NCBI GenBank assembly: GCA_029891345.1
Contig: CM057005.1
Location: forward strand, 68,023,760 to 68,087,759
Reading direction: 5' to 3'
Length of the DNA: 64,000 nucleotides
Origin: Dryococelus australis
Lineage: Eukaryota; Arthropoda; Insecta; Phasmatodea; Phasmatidae
In this document: piece after piece, positions 33,791 through 44,985 of the stretch
How the letters are laid out: every line of letters starts with the position of its first letter
Numbering within the stretch: position 1 is the first letter of the stretch
Program-made: the position numbers and the translations under genes
Notes under the pieces: model-generated
What the model was told of the DNA's origin: nothing
Database searches by the model: none
What the model saw: the letters and a program-made list of their open reading frames with translations, nothing else

Positions 33791-33948
33791 GCTACACTAC
33801 GTTGTCAAAGACATAGGCACCGCATCCGGTATTGAGCCGTGAAGAATTTGGAATCAGCAGCCCTGCTCGAAGGCCATATTTGTTCCCGGCTCTTCTGCAG
33901 AATGCGAGTGGTGGAGTGTGGATGGAGCAACGGCGGACTAATTATAAA

Positions 33949-34235
33949 TGGAGACCCGGAAATTTCGCGGATTCAATTGACAACCAGCTAGACACCAAAA
34001 TCTTTAGTGTACTAGAGCCTCAACTAGTTGCTCATTGGCTGATGCCTAAGTTTTGCCCCATAATAGGGAGCACGGGGCATGGGATTTGGTACTCTTTTCC
34101 CCCACAGTTCAATTTTTGGGTCGAATTTTTTCAGGGCTTGGTTTACAAACTGCGACCCAATTGAGAAAAAGAAGTCAAATGTACACGTGTTTGAAGTTTA
34201 GCTTGTCCTCGAATTTTCGAAATTTCTGGACCTCT
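33949..34235 (+). mobile_element. Family D hAT-type MITE, 7/8-bp TSD
   Basis: 287 bp with ends TGGAGACCCGGAAATTTCGC and, from the right, TAGAGGTCCAGAAATTTCG. Flanking octamers ATTATAAA (33941-33948) and ATTATATA (34236-34243) differ at one base. The interior keeps the TTGCTCATTGGCTGATGCC block. Confidence 0.85.
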
Positions 34236-34242
34236 AATTATA

Positions 34243-34625
34243 TAGGCTGTTCACGGTAAATTTAGCACTTTTGAAAGCCCTGCTTAAGATCTACTTGTAT
34301 TCGTGTTGTTCATACCTCCGTCTTATATACTATGGGCCTCATCACATTATTCATGCGTCGGTGTAGAGCAACAGTGAAATAGACAAATAAATATTTAAAA
34401 AAATTTGACAATATTTAGACTTAGATGTATAAAAAAAAGCAGAAATTGAAAGAAATAATCTAAATTATCTCAAGTGGTTACCAAACACTTTTAAATTGAC
34501 GTTAAAATATGGAACTACTCTTCCTGAGTCGTTACCAACTTAACTGGGCGCATGTCACTCAGCGCGCCCTTTAAAATATATGCAGTTAGGGGCAGTGACT
34601 TTTTTCTAACGTTGATTTCAAAAGT
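34243..34625 (-). mobile_element. MITE-A, minus orientation, right terminus lost
   Basis: TAGGCTGTTCACGGTAAATT after TA, then AAGATCTACTTGTATTCGTG and so on to GTTGATTTCAAAAGTG. The last 20 bp of the terminus are replaced by unrelated sequence. Confidence 0.83.
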
Positions 34626-34843
34626 GAACCACATATAAGTAATGGAACGAGAGTGCGCCTTGCCTCACAGTTCACTGGGTTTGTTGAGAGAGGCACATGT
34701 CCTGTGGGATATATATATATATATATATATATATTTTTGCGGGAAGAGGAAAAGCTCTGCGACCGCACACGGCTTTGCAAAATATGGAAGTATATTACTA
34801 GCGCAGCTCTGTGCGACCAGGCTTTCAGTAATACCACTCTTAC

Positions 34844-34885
<42 letters not shown>

Positions 34886-35328
34886 CTGTTCTGAAAACAC
34901 TCCAATTAGGCTACCGCCACAGACACGAAAATGGAGGGGCTGGAAAAAAAAAACTTCACGATTTCGCTAATTGGGAGTGCCATCCGTTACTGGGGCGTTG
35001 ATGATAAAAAAATGGCAGGCGAAAAGAAAGACTGCGTGTTTACACTCGCAAACGAGCGAGTGTATATATATATATTAACTGTGCAGAAATATTTCAACGG
35101 TCTTTTAGCAGCACGCTAAATAATGGCATGCTTTGTAAATACTATGGTTCTCCTTCTATAGGAGAATGGAAAAGAACTACCGACAAGAATAAAATATCTC
35201 AGTAAAAAGAAAATAAAAAGTAAAAATAATTTTTAAAATGGGCAAGGAAGTCACTTAAAAGAGTTCGCCTAATAAAATCTGGCAGCAAAAGATGGATCTT
35301 GATATATAAGCCCTCTGCTGTATGTATA
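34626..35328. repeat. Unassigned stretch with three TA microsatellites
   Basis: TA tracts at about 34709-34734, 34847-34880 and 35063-35076. The frames of 104 to 119 codons here are Ile-Tyr repeats from the microsatellites and are not genes. Confidence 0.7.
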
Positions 35329-35332
35329 TAAT

Positions 35333-35363
<31 letters not shown>

Positions 35364-35420
35364 GGAGTGAGTGAAAAGCTTTGAGCGGCTCTTAATATCG
35401 AGGTTTTCAGAGCCTATAAG
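35329..35420 (-). mobile_element. SINE-1 tail (minus strand) with adjoining (AAT)n
   Basis: TGAGTGAAAAGCTTTGAGCG and GCTCTTAATATCGAGG match the SINE-1 tail in reverse. An (AAT)n tract of about 30 bp lies just outside the SINE 3' end, a plausible expansion of the SINE's own 3' repeat. Continues at 35718 beyond a hAT insertion. Confidence 0.8.
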
Positions 35421-35709
35421 TAGAGCCAGAAGTATTTCGCGAATACATTCGGAGGCGAGGTAAACTACAAACACTTATTCTTTTCTCCTACTGTTCTGAT
35501 TGGACGATAGTTATTTAGACACGCCCCATTTAACTACGAGCCCATAATACGCAGGAAGCGGCAGCGTACGTGAAGTGTTTTAACAGTCCTGTACAGAGAC
35601 CTCGCTCGATCACAGCAACCAATAAGCAAACGATAATGTCTGGAGTGTATAGAGGGCTGCCCAGCCTAGCTCGCAGCCAACTCGATCCTGCGAGATACTC
35701 GTGGCTCTA
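35421..35709 (+). mobile_element. Family D hAT-type MITE inserted in SINE-1, perfect 8-bp TSD
   Basis: 289 bp with ends TAGAGCCAGAAGTATTTCGC and, from the right, TAGAGCCACGAGTATCTCGC. CCTATAAG is duplicated exactly at 35413-35420 and 35710-35717, and joining the flanks restores a continuous SINE-1. Confidence 0.92.
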
Positions 35710-35717
35710 CCTATAAG

Positions 35718-35894
35718 AGCGAAGCGTGAGTATGTAGCAGCCCCGGAATGAAAGGACAGAGGAGACGGGAGACCGCCTAGAAAACCCCAGCCCACCAGCG
35801 GCATCGTCCGGCTCGATTCCCACGTGCGAAAATACGGGGGGGGGGGGGGACCCCGCCGGGAATCGAACCCCTGTTCGCCTTGGTGGGAGGCGAG
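35718..35894 (-). mobile_element. SINE-1 body and partial head (minus strand)
   Basis: GAAGCGTGAGTATGTAGCAG, CATCGTCCGGCTCGATTCCC and a B-box region GGGAATCGAACCCC, ending at GGGAGGCGAG where the rest of the tRNA-like head is missing. A run of 14 G sits at 35836-35849 inside it. Confidence 0.85.
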
Positions 35895-36176
35895 AAGAAA
35901 AGTGAAAGTTGAGACGAAGAAACCAGTGAGAATGTTCAGCAACCATCGCCTACATCGCAGTAACTAAAGTTGTTTTGTACTGGTATGTGTGTCTTTTCAC
36001 AATAAAATATTTACCGGTACGAAATTGTAATAATCGTTTAATATATGACGCTGTTGCAACATTTAGAGTTTCACAAATTCTGCGAGTTGAACTTGTAGGA
36101 CGGCACCGAAATCATTTTTTTCACTTTTTCATTGAAGACTGGCGCTGTATGAAGTGGTTAGACGTTTCGATAGCTA

Positions 36177-36569
36177 AAGGCTGGTTACGATAAAGTGAGC
36201 ACTTTTGAAATCACCCTCAGAAAAAAGTCACTGCCCCTGCGACATGCGCCCAGTAAAGTTGGTAAAGATGGATAGAAAGTAGTTCCATGTCTTAACTTCG
36301 AAAAAAAAGTGTTAGGTAACCATCTACAAGAACTTAAATTATTTCCTTCGCTTCCTGTTTTTTCAATGCATCGAAGTGTAAAAGTGAGTATACTTGCAAA
36401 AATATTTACTTTACTAATAATTTTACAGTTTCACTTGACAGACGCATGAATAAAGTGACGAGGCCCATGGCGATGCTAATTTTACATAAGGCGGAAGTAC
36501 ATACAACGTGCATACAATTAGATCTTAAGTAGGGCTTTCACAAGTGCTTATTTTACCTTGAACAGCCTA
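36177..36569 (+). mobile_element. MITE-A copy, short internal deletion
   Basis: 393 bp: AAGGCTGGTTACGATAAAGT after TA (36175-36176) to TTACCTTGAACAGCCTA before TA. The CCTGCATATATTTTAACGGG block is deleted. Confidence 0.87.
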
Positions 36570-37048
36570 TATATACGTGTGATAGATACTATCCTACGAC
36601 CTGCCTACAGGAAAAAAGGGAAACATTTGTTATTCATGTCGCTCGGTCACGTTGGGAGGATGAAAACGTCATAATAGCATTATTTCTTTGGATTTCGGAC
36701 AGAGTTTTTATACAGTATACATTTGAAGGGGTCCTACTGCTGGACTGCACGTAGTGAAGGAGCTTATTCCTGTACTCAGTATATGAAAATGACCTGTAAG
36801 CTTAAAACACCGATTATTCGAAATCGTTCCTTCAATTGGTTTCATATTTTGGGGATTGATGCATCGTTTCTTCCCTGCCGTCTTCCCGTCTGGCACCACT
36901 CTCCCGACTGAGCTTCTCCAGGAACTACCTCCGATGTTAAACTGGCAAGCGGAGCAGTGGGAGGCATCATTGCAATCTCCTATACAATATCTTAACACAA
37001 GAACAAAGATTCTAAACATGAACGAATTTATTACCATGCACCGCGCCC
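36570..37048. other. No recognised feature; 119-codon minus frame
   Basis: A minus-strand frame (36708-37067) of 119 codons has several Cys residues but no domain I can name, and runs into the piggyBac-like MITE. Probably chance. Confidence 0.3.
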
Positions 37049-37052
37049 TTGA

Positions 37053-37331
37053 CTCTTTGAGACCCACTTTAATTTATGGTTTCAGGTGTTGCGAACAAAA
37101 AAATTTATGACGCATGCTGTACTTAACGTCGACTCAATACTCGTTCCGTTGCCACTACCAATAGGCTGTATGATCGTCTGCAGTTATATGAACTAATTAT
37201 GACCTAAACGAGTAAGACGGTTGTCGAATAATTTACCCACAGGTGAGATCATTGGTCCTTCATGTTTCACAGTGTGCAGTACACGCCAAAAATTACCTAC
37301 ACGTGCGTAATGTACACTGGGTCTGAATGGT
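37053..37331 (-). mobile_element. piggyBac-like MITE (family F), copy 2
   Basis: 279 bp: left CTCTTTGAGACCCACT, right GTACACTGGGTCTGAATGG, aligning inverted with 27019-27311 throughout. TTAA at the right (37332-37335), TTGA at the left. The right TTAA is the one within the MITE-A motif CTTAAGCAGGG, so it inserted into a MITE-A. Confidence 0.78.
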
Positions 37332-37335
37332 TTAA

Positions 37336-37376
37336 GTAGCGCTTTCAAAAGTGCTCAGTTTACCCAGAACAGCCTA
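37336..37376 (+). mobile_element. MITE-A right-end fragment
   Basis: GTAGCGCTTTCAAAAGTGCT then AGAACAGCCTATA: only the last about 40 bp of a MITE-A remain, beginning at the TTAA used by the piggyBac-like MITE. Confidence 0.8.
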
Positions 37377-38123
37377 TAGCCACACCTCACTGTATAATAA
37401 TTTACTGTTGTTACTTTATTCATTTTTACATCTACTTCCGAACTTAAAAACGGCTGTAAAAAGTCCCAGAAAAGCAAGCTATTTGGGGAGACGTGTTTAC
37501 CTACTCGTTAATGACTCCCTCCCATGCGTCATAAACAACTTTTTTTGACTTACAACAACAATCAGAGTTCTGGGGCACAGCCATATGATGAATATTTATT
37601 TTTTTCTGTCGTTTCGACTCTGCAGCTGCCATTTCCGAGGTGGATTCCCACAAGCCAAGAATTTCCAGATCCAAAAGCTCTATGCGTACACATGCAAGGG
37701 AGGTCGTATTCTTAGTTAACGACTCCGTAGCTCACAGTCAGACAGCAACAGCCTGGTAGCAAAAAACCAATAATGGAATGTGCCCCTAATAGCTGCATAA
37801 AGAAAAGGGGGAAATATTACATGATAACGCACTATCTAAACTGAAAGGAGAAGGTACCGGAGGAGCTAGGGTAGAAACATTCGACAACTCATGATGTCAT
37901 CAAACTGATAACATAACATTTTATATTCAAAATATATTTAGTTATCCCATTGGTCATTTATTATTGGGCCCCGCAAACTGCCCTGAAAGTCGCTTGTACA
38001 ACAAATACGGCACTAATATACTGATGAGACAGAGACGAATGGGAAGATGCTTATTTTACAATTTATTTTATTACTCAGGTAAGAAACTGAAGTATTAAAT
38101 AAAATTTAGTACTTAAATTATAT
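37377..38123. other. No recognised feature
   Basis: Mixed composition, short frames only. Confidence 0.45.
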
Positions 38124-38168
38124 ATACGCGCACGCGCACGCACGCGCACGCACACACGCACGCACACT
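38124..38168. repeat. Alternating purine-pyrimidine tract (CG/CA/TA)
   Basis: About 44 bp of strict alternation (TATATA, CGCGCACG, CACACGCACG), a sequence type able to adopt Z-DNA. Confidence 0.85.
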
Positions 38169-40087
38169 GTTACGTAGGTATAACATCATTCCCACATCAT
38201 TTTAAAACATCGCTAACGACGAAAGTTATTTAAAAAATTGCGCAATTTAATTATAAATTCCACGAATTTAACATTATTTCCTGCCAAAGTTGCTAGAAAA
38301 GAAAACATAAGTTGCCTTTAACTTCAATACTCAACCAATAGAATATATTGTTACATGAATGCCTGAAGGGCGTATCTGAATTCGTGAGGGATGGATGTTT
38401 TTAATAAAAATAAAAGAACTAAATTTCATTTGTAATTTATTTACTCAGCTATTATTTACAGCATTAAATTATCTATCTCCACTATTACTCTTTTTATTTC
38501 TCAATGAGCCCAATATTTCATGTCTATTTAAACTTTAATTAACGTCCTTCTTAATGTCTCTGTTTGGGTTTAGTCGATTAATTCAAAATACTAATAATCA
38601 ACGCACTTCAGTATATGTCTCTTGGCATCGTCTGTAATGTGTTGCACTCACGCGTCCAGTCCACTAGTCCCGAATGCCAGTCGCACTATTCGCTGCACCG
38701 ATGATCGCAGTCGCAGATTTCCCTCCCTCTGGTCACTTCTCTCGCCGCTCGTTTCTCTCCTCGCTCGTCGTCTATCACCAAAACTCCAGCCACTCATTTG
38801 CCCATCAACTCCCCGGCTCAGGGGGCCCGATGCAATTTTATATCAGTCGCCCTGACCATCTGGAAAGTTCGTCGCACCCCGAGTCACACTGAGAGAAACT
38901 AGATCAGTAGTCCAGAGCATTCTTCAGAAAAACGCAGAATTTTATCCGCCGAAGGCCAGGAGCGGCGAGCCGACAAAGGGTTATAACTGTTTGTAATTCA
39001 AAACATTCCATTTATTTGCCGCCTCTCTATCGTAACACTACTCCGTCCTCTTCCGCCCGCTCGCGCGGGGCGGACCAAGACGAGCAGCGCAGACCAGCGA
39101 CACGTAACAATATTAATCCCGGTATCTGGCCTACTTTACTATGATTTTTGTATGTAACTTCCATAAAGAAATATTTTTTTAGCTCACGCGCGATAAAAAC
39201 ATCTGTCACATATATATTTAAAAAAATGGCGTAAGTAAGTATTCAGGAAAAATACCGTGAGCTGTATCCACATTCAGTGAACAATTTTCCAGGCTATATC
39301 ACGTTCAAAGTTTGGCCCTGACAATAGTAACAGCTGAATTTCAAACAATTATTGCAGTTTCACATGTTCGAAAACTAAGCAAAATTCGACGAAATAACTT
39401 GACGAGGCCACGTCTTTGATTTAGGTCGTAGATGTAGCTTTTATTCGAGACACTCACGAAGTTCCGAGTTCGAATCCGGGAAAACCATTGATGCGTGTGT
39501 CTTTTTTTAATGTCAAGTTTATAGCCTCCTCCCCAGTTTCGAGGGCCATCTGGCGTTTAAAATGAAGAGCGTTAGGAAGGCCAGTAAAATAAATTAAAAT
39601 TTTGGGTATTATTAAAACGGATGCTTGTGTCTCACGAATATAAACAATTCCCGTGCGAAACGCAAGTCGACATAAGTGGCATCTTCGGAGCTCTCTTTTT
39701 AGCAATTATTGAAGTGCCTCAGTTATTTCTACAACAGCAACAAAGCTACATATTTAGCGAAACTATTGCTGCACTAAATAACCACAGACACTGGTCGCCG
39801 CTAAAATTTGTCTATTTGTTGCGACAGCATCGATATGCATTGTTACTTCACCACGACTGATGCAGAAAGCAGTTTTTGACCTTGACAGATTAACTAAGAA
39901 TCATTCATTAAGAGGTTGTGCTACATAACACTAAAAAAAACAGATAAAACTCTATAAAAGTTTAAGAAAGCGAATGTAAACATACTAAAGTAAAACGGTA
40001 ATTCTAGATATAACATTTTTCGATAACGTGATGCGTGCTACTTTACTGTCAAGCTATTTCTTACGCCCTAAATTTGCACATTTTAGT
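38169..40087. other. No recognised feature; possible SINE-2-like B box
   Basis: AT-rich to 38610, then GC-richer to about 39120. At 39455-39480, GAAGTTCCGAGTTCGAATCC resembles the SINE-2 B-box region at 7761-7780, but the flanks do not clearly align, so it is not called as a SINE. Confidence 0.4.
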
Positions 40088-40340
40088 GACTGAGTGAAGA
40101 GATTTTGGCGGCTCTTAACATCCAGGTCTTGAGAGCCGATGAGTGTGATTGAGGTGAGTATGGAGCAGCGTCGGAATGAGAGGGCGGGGGAAACGAGAAA
40201 TCCCCGAGGAGACCCGCCGATCAACGGCATCGTCCGGCACGATTTCCACATTCGAAAATCCGGAGTGACCCGGCCGGGGATTGAACCCGGATCCCCTTGG
40301 CGGGAGGCGAGCAGACAAAATGCTCAGTCACCGTGGCCCC
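40088..40340 (-). mobile_element. SINE-1, full-length, minus strand
   Basis: About 253 bp. Tail GAGTGAAGAGATTTTGGCGG at the left, B box GGGATTGAACCCGG and head CAGTCACCGTGGCCCC at the right. Body matches the 25922 copy closely. Confidence 0.92.
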
Positions 40341-40790
40341 TCCTTTCTTGATTATTCTATAATGTCTTTCAGAAACCTGTAAACTTAAAGTAACGTGTGT
40401 AGAGTTAGTTTAGGAAACACGTCCTCTAATGAAACACCACTTGCAGACCACCATTTTTGACAGGCTAAATAGCCGTAAATAAAAACTTATTAAAAGTAAA
40501 GTAAAAAGGACGACAAAATGTTAGTGCCGGACAAGAAAGAGCAACGACGAGCCTAGGACGGAAGAATTCTTACCTGACGCCTCACTGAAAGGTCGAGGAC
40601 GCTGCATTACTCTCCGGTCACATCTTCAGGAGGTCGCTGGCGGCAGCTGACGGCCGCTTGGATAGATCAGCTTTCTCTCTTGGCTCTCTCTTCGGCTGGA
40701 CCGCAGCAAACTTCACTGCAGGACATACATTAAGCTCCACGTCAAACCGTCGCGTCGCGACCTCGAAACCGCTGGGCGGCTGCTTAACAC
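40341..40790. other. No recognised feature
   Basis: Unique-looking, GC-richer from 40540 on. Confidence 0.4.
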
Positions 40791-40936
40791 CAGGGCTGTG
40801 CGATACCCACTTATCGATATCGTTCCTAAATATGTTGACCATATCAGTATCGGTTCGATATATCGCTTTCAGAGAGTATCGGAAATTGATGGCGAGGTAT
40901 CGCAAATATCGATTATATTGATATCGCAAATTTAAC

Positions 40937-41120
40937 ATGTCGCCAAAATAGATGTGTGTCGCCTAAATCTATACATGTAGTCAAAATCTATACGTATCGT
41001 CAATATCGATACGTGTCGCCAACATCGATACGTGTCGCCAATATCAATGTGTCGCCAACATCGATACGTGTCGCCAATATCAATGTGTCGCCAATATCAA
41101 TGTGTCGCCAACTTCGAAAC
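40937..41120. repeat. Degenerate 18-20-bp minisatellite, left arm of hAT fold-back
   Basis: About nine imperfect units of the type TCGCCAACATCGATACGTG, with length variants such as TCGCCAATATCAATGTG. Same motif and same orientation as the right-arm array. Confidence 0.8.
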
Positions 41121-41744
41121 ATGTCGCCTATTTTTCCGTATCTATGCAACCCGTACACAATACTACCCATCTAAAAAAAAACATCTCCGCTGTAAAATAA
41201 TTGTCTCTTATGTAGCCCGAGTGTACGTACGCATTACAGCGCCTCATCTGTTATCTGAACGTTCGACGCTGTTGTCAGCTTGCACCAATCAGCGGCGCGA
41301 AAATAGAGAATCGCTATAAAATAGTACGTGAGCGTTGATTTCTTTTCGCCAATACAGTAAGCGGTGACTATATTTTTTATGGCAGATGAAGAAACACAAT
41401 GGCTCGAAGCGAGGCAGATGTGTGTTACTAAGGACGCAGTCGTCACGTATAAACGTATTCGGTAAACATTGCAATAATCTGTTCCAACACAATAAACGGA
41501 CGTGCATTCTTTGAAAAGTGACTGCTTCTCAACGCAGTGCTGACGTAACACCATCCGTTCACCGCTTACTGTACTCACGACACCGAATCAACGCGCACGT
41601 GATGTTCTGCTACGACTGATGTTTTGTTAGATGGGTAATATTGTGTGCGGGTCGCATAAATATGGAAAAATTGGCGCGGGCGACTGACCTAGTATATCTC
41701 CAACATCGCCATCGATATACATATACCGCCAAAATCGACATATG

Positions 41745-41840
41745 TCGCCAACATCGATACATGTCGCCAACGTCGATACATGTCGCCAACGTCGATACAT
41801 GTCGCCAACGTCGATACATGTCGCCAACATAGATATACTG
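41745..41840. repeat. 19-bp minisatellite, right arm of hAT fold-back
   Basis: Five units: TCGCCAACATCGATACATG, then TCGCCAACGTCGATACATG three times identically, then a divergent TCGCCAACATAGATATACTG. Less eroded than the left-arm array. Confidence 0.88.
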
Positions 41841-41946
41841 CCACCACACATGCGTTATATTACTCCACACCGTTGGAGTTATCGTAATTTAAATATTTCA
41901 GAAATGATGTTTCGCGATAGATATATTGCAATGTCGCACAGCTCTA

Positions 41947-43279
41947 ATGAAGACACAAGATGGGTCACAGCCGTGCCGATTACAACAGGCAGGGCAAGGG
42001 GTAGTAAGGGAGGACGCGAGGTACTTCACAAAACTTGTGAGGTGAAATCATTTCTCAGAAAGTCGTGCTCTCCTGCCCTCTCGGTTGACCTTGAGCAGAA
42101 GAAGGAACCACGCCCCACTCTCTTCAAAGACGCCTGCCTGGTCTTTGGAGCCAAACAGTTCTGGCGCGCAGCTTCTTATCGCATCCGCCGTTGGGAAAAC
42201 AATGAAGCGGTGAAAAAGAAAAAGCATAAAGCGACTAGGGGAAAAAGAAGAAGAAAATGGAATTCGAGACCTACGCGCTCTCGGGACTTTGGAACAGTCG
42301 GATGTTTTTAGTAGTATGGAGAATGACGCCTGCATAAGGACCTTTGCTCTCGCTTCGATAAGCTATGCCAAGTAAATCACCTATCACCTTTGCATTTTCT
42401 GGCATCGAGTTCAACACATTATCTCTCTCTGTATCAATGATAACAGGCAGACTGAGAAAACACCAAAAGTACAGATATTTCCCATACATCAACAGAACTG
42501 ACAATTGTCTGTATGTTCGGTTGGTGGTTAAGTTGTGTATTCATTCAAGAGATATACAATGGCTTGTGTATATTTTGTCAGGAAAAAGTCAAACGCGTAG
42601 TAAAGTTCTCAGCTGTATATAGTAGCATTTCTATACTTGTAGGCCGATTTAAAAGTACAGTTTCTATACTATATCTAGGTTCCAAACCTTACAGTTTAGA
42701 AAGTTAACTGAACAAATTTTGCACGTAAACGTTTTCCTTCTGGGTGCTGTAATAAAATAGTGGTCGAAGAAAAACGTTTTCTGACGTACGTCTTGAAAAT
42801 CTATTGAATATATATTTTTTAATGTGTAAATCTAAATGAGATACTAGGTAGCATTTGACGATATGATGTTAACAAAAAAGTAGTGGTGTTGCGACTTATA
42901 GTTAAACTTGGCTACCTTACAAAATATATTAGCGATAATACATACCTTTTGACTATAGCCAATGTATTTGAACACATGGATGCGAAAAAAATTAGCAAAA
43001 CTAATATTTCCTTAGAGTGGAAAGTTGCAAATCCCACCGAGGACCTCAATCCCCGAGGATTTTTATACCTGCACGATAGAAACACAGCAGATAGCCGATG
43101 AGCTGTAAAGAATAAAATAAAAGTGATAAGAAAGAAATATAAAATTAGGATAAATTTTAAACGGAGAGTTAATATGACATTTCCAGACGCACTGTATAGC
43201 TTATTAACTCCACTATGAAAGTTTGAATTCAAAAACAAAATACCGGGGATATTCCATATTTTCAAACTTCCTGACAGCC
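41947..43279. other. No recognised feature
   Basis: 41970-42300 is GC-richer and carries overlapping frames on both strands ending in a Lys/Arg-rich stretch; no domain recognised. The rest is AT-rich. Confidence 0.4.
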
Positions 43280-43440
43280 GGGGCCCGCGGTGGTGTAGTG
43301 GTTAGACTACTCGCCTCCACCTGAGCGAATCGGGTTCAATTCCATCCCCTTTATTACAGCGCTGCTCCATACCTCGCGTCACCCTCATCGGCTCTCGAGA
43401 CCTCGATGTTAAGAGCCGCCCAAATCTCTTCACTCACACA
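43280..43440 (+). mobile_element. SINE-1, internally deleted
   Basis: Head GGGGCCCGCGGTGGTGTAGT and B box GGGTTCAATTCC are joined by a deletion of about 90 bp to the distal body AGCGCTGCTCCATACC and tail GATGTTAAGAGCCGCCCAAA. Confidence 0.9.
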
Positions 43441-43538
43441 CTCCGGACAGCCTCCTTCCCTTCCCAACAAAAACATTCTCTACTTTGGATCCAGCACTGT
43501 TACCAACGGAGGGCCCTACACCTGCACATTGTGGTCTA

Positions 43539-43959
43539 CAGGCTATTCACGTTAAAGTGAGCACTTTTGAAATAAACCTGAGAAAAATGTCACTGCTCTT
43601 ACCTGCATATATTTCTCGGGCGCACTGAGTGACATGCGCCCAGTAAGGTTGGTAACGATGGAGGGAAAGTAGTTCCATATCTTAACGTCAAATAAAAAGT
43701 GTTAAGTAGCCACTTGTGAAAACTTAAATCATTTCATTCGCTTTCTATTATTTTTAATACATTGAAGTGTAAAAATGACCAGCTTTGTAAAATATTTACT
43801 TGCCCAATAATTTCACAGTTTCACTTGACGGACGCATGAATAAAGTGGCGAGGCCCATGGCAATGTTAATTTTACATAAGGCGGAAGAATACACAACGTG
43901 CATACAAGTAGATCTTTTGCAGGGCTTTTAAAAGTGCTCAGTTTACTGTGAACAGCCTA
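43539..43959 (+). mobile_element. MITE-A, complete, well preserved
   Basis: 421 bp: CAGGCTATTCACGTTAAAGT after TA (43537-43538) to TTTACTGTGAACAGCCTA before TA (43960-43961). All interior blocks present and no large indel; suitable as a reference copy. Confidence 0.9.
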
Positions 43960-44756
43960 TATGAACTTATTTCGGCCTTAACTTGAACAGGGCCCCAGGA
44001 TACCGAACGGCAACGTGACCAAGCTACCAAACACAGTAGCGCCAAAGGAACTCAAATTGCGATACTAAATTTCAGAATCCAAATACGCTACTTTCCAGAA
44101 TAGTGTGTGTGAGTTGTTCGTGGGCTGCATTTCCCACACTCCGTGGGGAAGTTATGGCAGGTTTAAGTCCCAAAAACGTCAAGTCTGTATAATTTCCCGA
44201 GGATTGCCGCTGCCGCATCGCCCCGCAGCATAGACGCGTCACTCACGGGTTGTCGTTTATTTCTACACGGAGTTGTTAGTTTACGCTGAGATTATGTGAG
44301 CTTGCCAACGTCCGCCAGTTAACCTACTAAAGCGGCGGACGTAAATATGTCAGCAACATTTCCTTCCTTACAGAAAAAAAAAAAAAAACAACAAATTTCC
44401 GTGGGAGTTATCTCCCCCCGCTATCCCCCCCCTCAAAACGACAGACGCTATTACATCATTTACACAGCGCCCGGGGATGCCTACATTAAACAGGCACATT
44501 TCGTATTTCGTGCCGCTTATTTTGGCGGTGCTCCCACATAAGACATGGGTTCCGGTACCACAGTTGTTAATGTGCTTTGCTCGTGAGAAAAATACCACGG
44601 GTTCGGTTCGCATGGCTTAACATTTACAGCTGTATTAATGTCCAACATTTTTTACTGATAGCCTAGTATATATTTTTTTCGAAATATTTAAATCTGAGAA
44701 AATATTAACAGCCTTTGCGACCATAGGCCTATGACAAAACACTGTTGTATCATTAG
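43960..44756. other. No recognised feature; A15 run
   Basis: Unique-looking; A run around 44373-44388. Confidence 0.4.
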
Positions 44757-44985
44757 CAGGGCCGCTTGTTTTTCGCGAAAAGATTTACGTGAAGGCTAGA
44801 CTCCAATGTGCTATGGCATACGTGCAATTTTCCTTTGGTTACTGGCCACGTGTCTTTGTCGGCAGATAGTTCCTAACCCGACTGGGCCAATCAGAACCAA
44901 GTTAACTCCGGCACTAAGTGTCCGTAATTCGCGGACAGACACCCACGATGCGTGGCAGTTAGAAATCATCCAATCACGAATAATT
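44757..44985 (+). mobile_element. Family D-like hAT MITE, right end not found
   Basis: Left end CAGGGCCGCTTGTTTTTCGC with AGGCTAGACTCCA, and an interior with CTTTGGTTACTGG and GGGCCAATCAG, as in family D copies. No matching right terminus or octamer duplication was located, so the right boundary is arbitrary. Confidence 0.45.

Larger units (their letters stand above)
40791..41946. mobile_element. hAT-type fold-back element with minisatellite arms
   Basis: 1,156 bp. Termini CAGGGCTGTGCGATA and, from the right, TAGAGCTGTGCGACA, the form seen in hAT elements. Flanking octamers CTTAACAC and ATGAAGAC agree at 5 of 8 positions, including T2 and A7. The arms are long imperfect inverted repeats: GCAACCCGTACACAATACTA and CAGTAAGCGGTGA on the left are answered by TAATATTGTGTGCGGGTCGC and CACCGCTTACTG on the right. 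The central 200 bp hold a 28-codon frame (41379-41465) with no recognisable domain. No transposase, so non-autonomous. Confidence 0.7.

Noticed and set aside
34586..35001. Frames of 104-119 codons on both strands
   Set aside because: They are Ile-Tyr strings translated from TA microsatellites on both strands, not genes.
36708..37067. 119-codon minus-strand frame with several Cys as a zinc-finger protein
   Set aside because: Cys spacing fits no zinc-binding pattern, and the first residues lie within the piggyBac-like MITE.
40937..41840. CRISPR-like array (regular TCGCCAAC repeats)
   Set aside because: Contiguous 18-20-bp units with no unique spacers, in an AT-rich eukaryotic context: a minisatellite.
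41742..42311. 189-codon plus-strand frame as a gene
   Set aside because: It starts inside the 19-bp minisatellite of the hAT fold-back, crosses that element's right end and continues into unrelated DNA.
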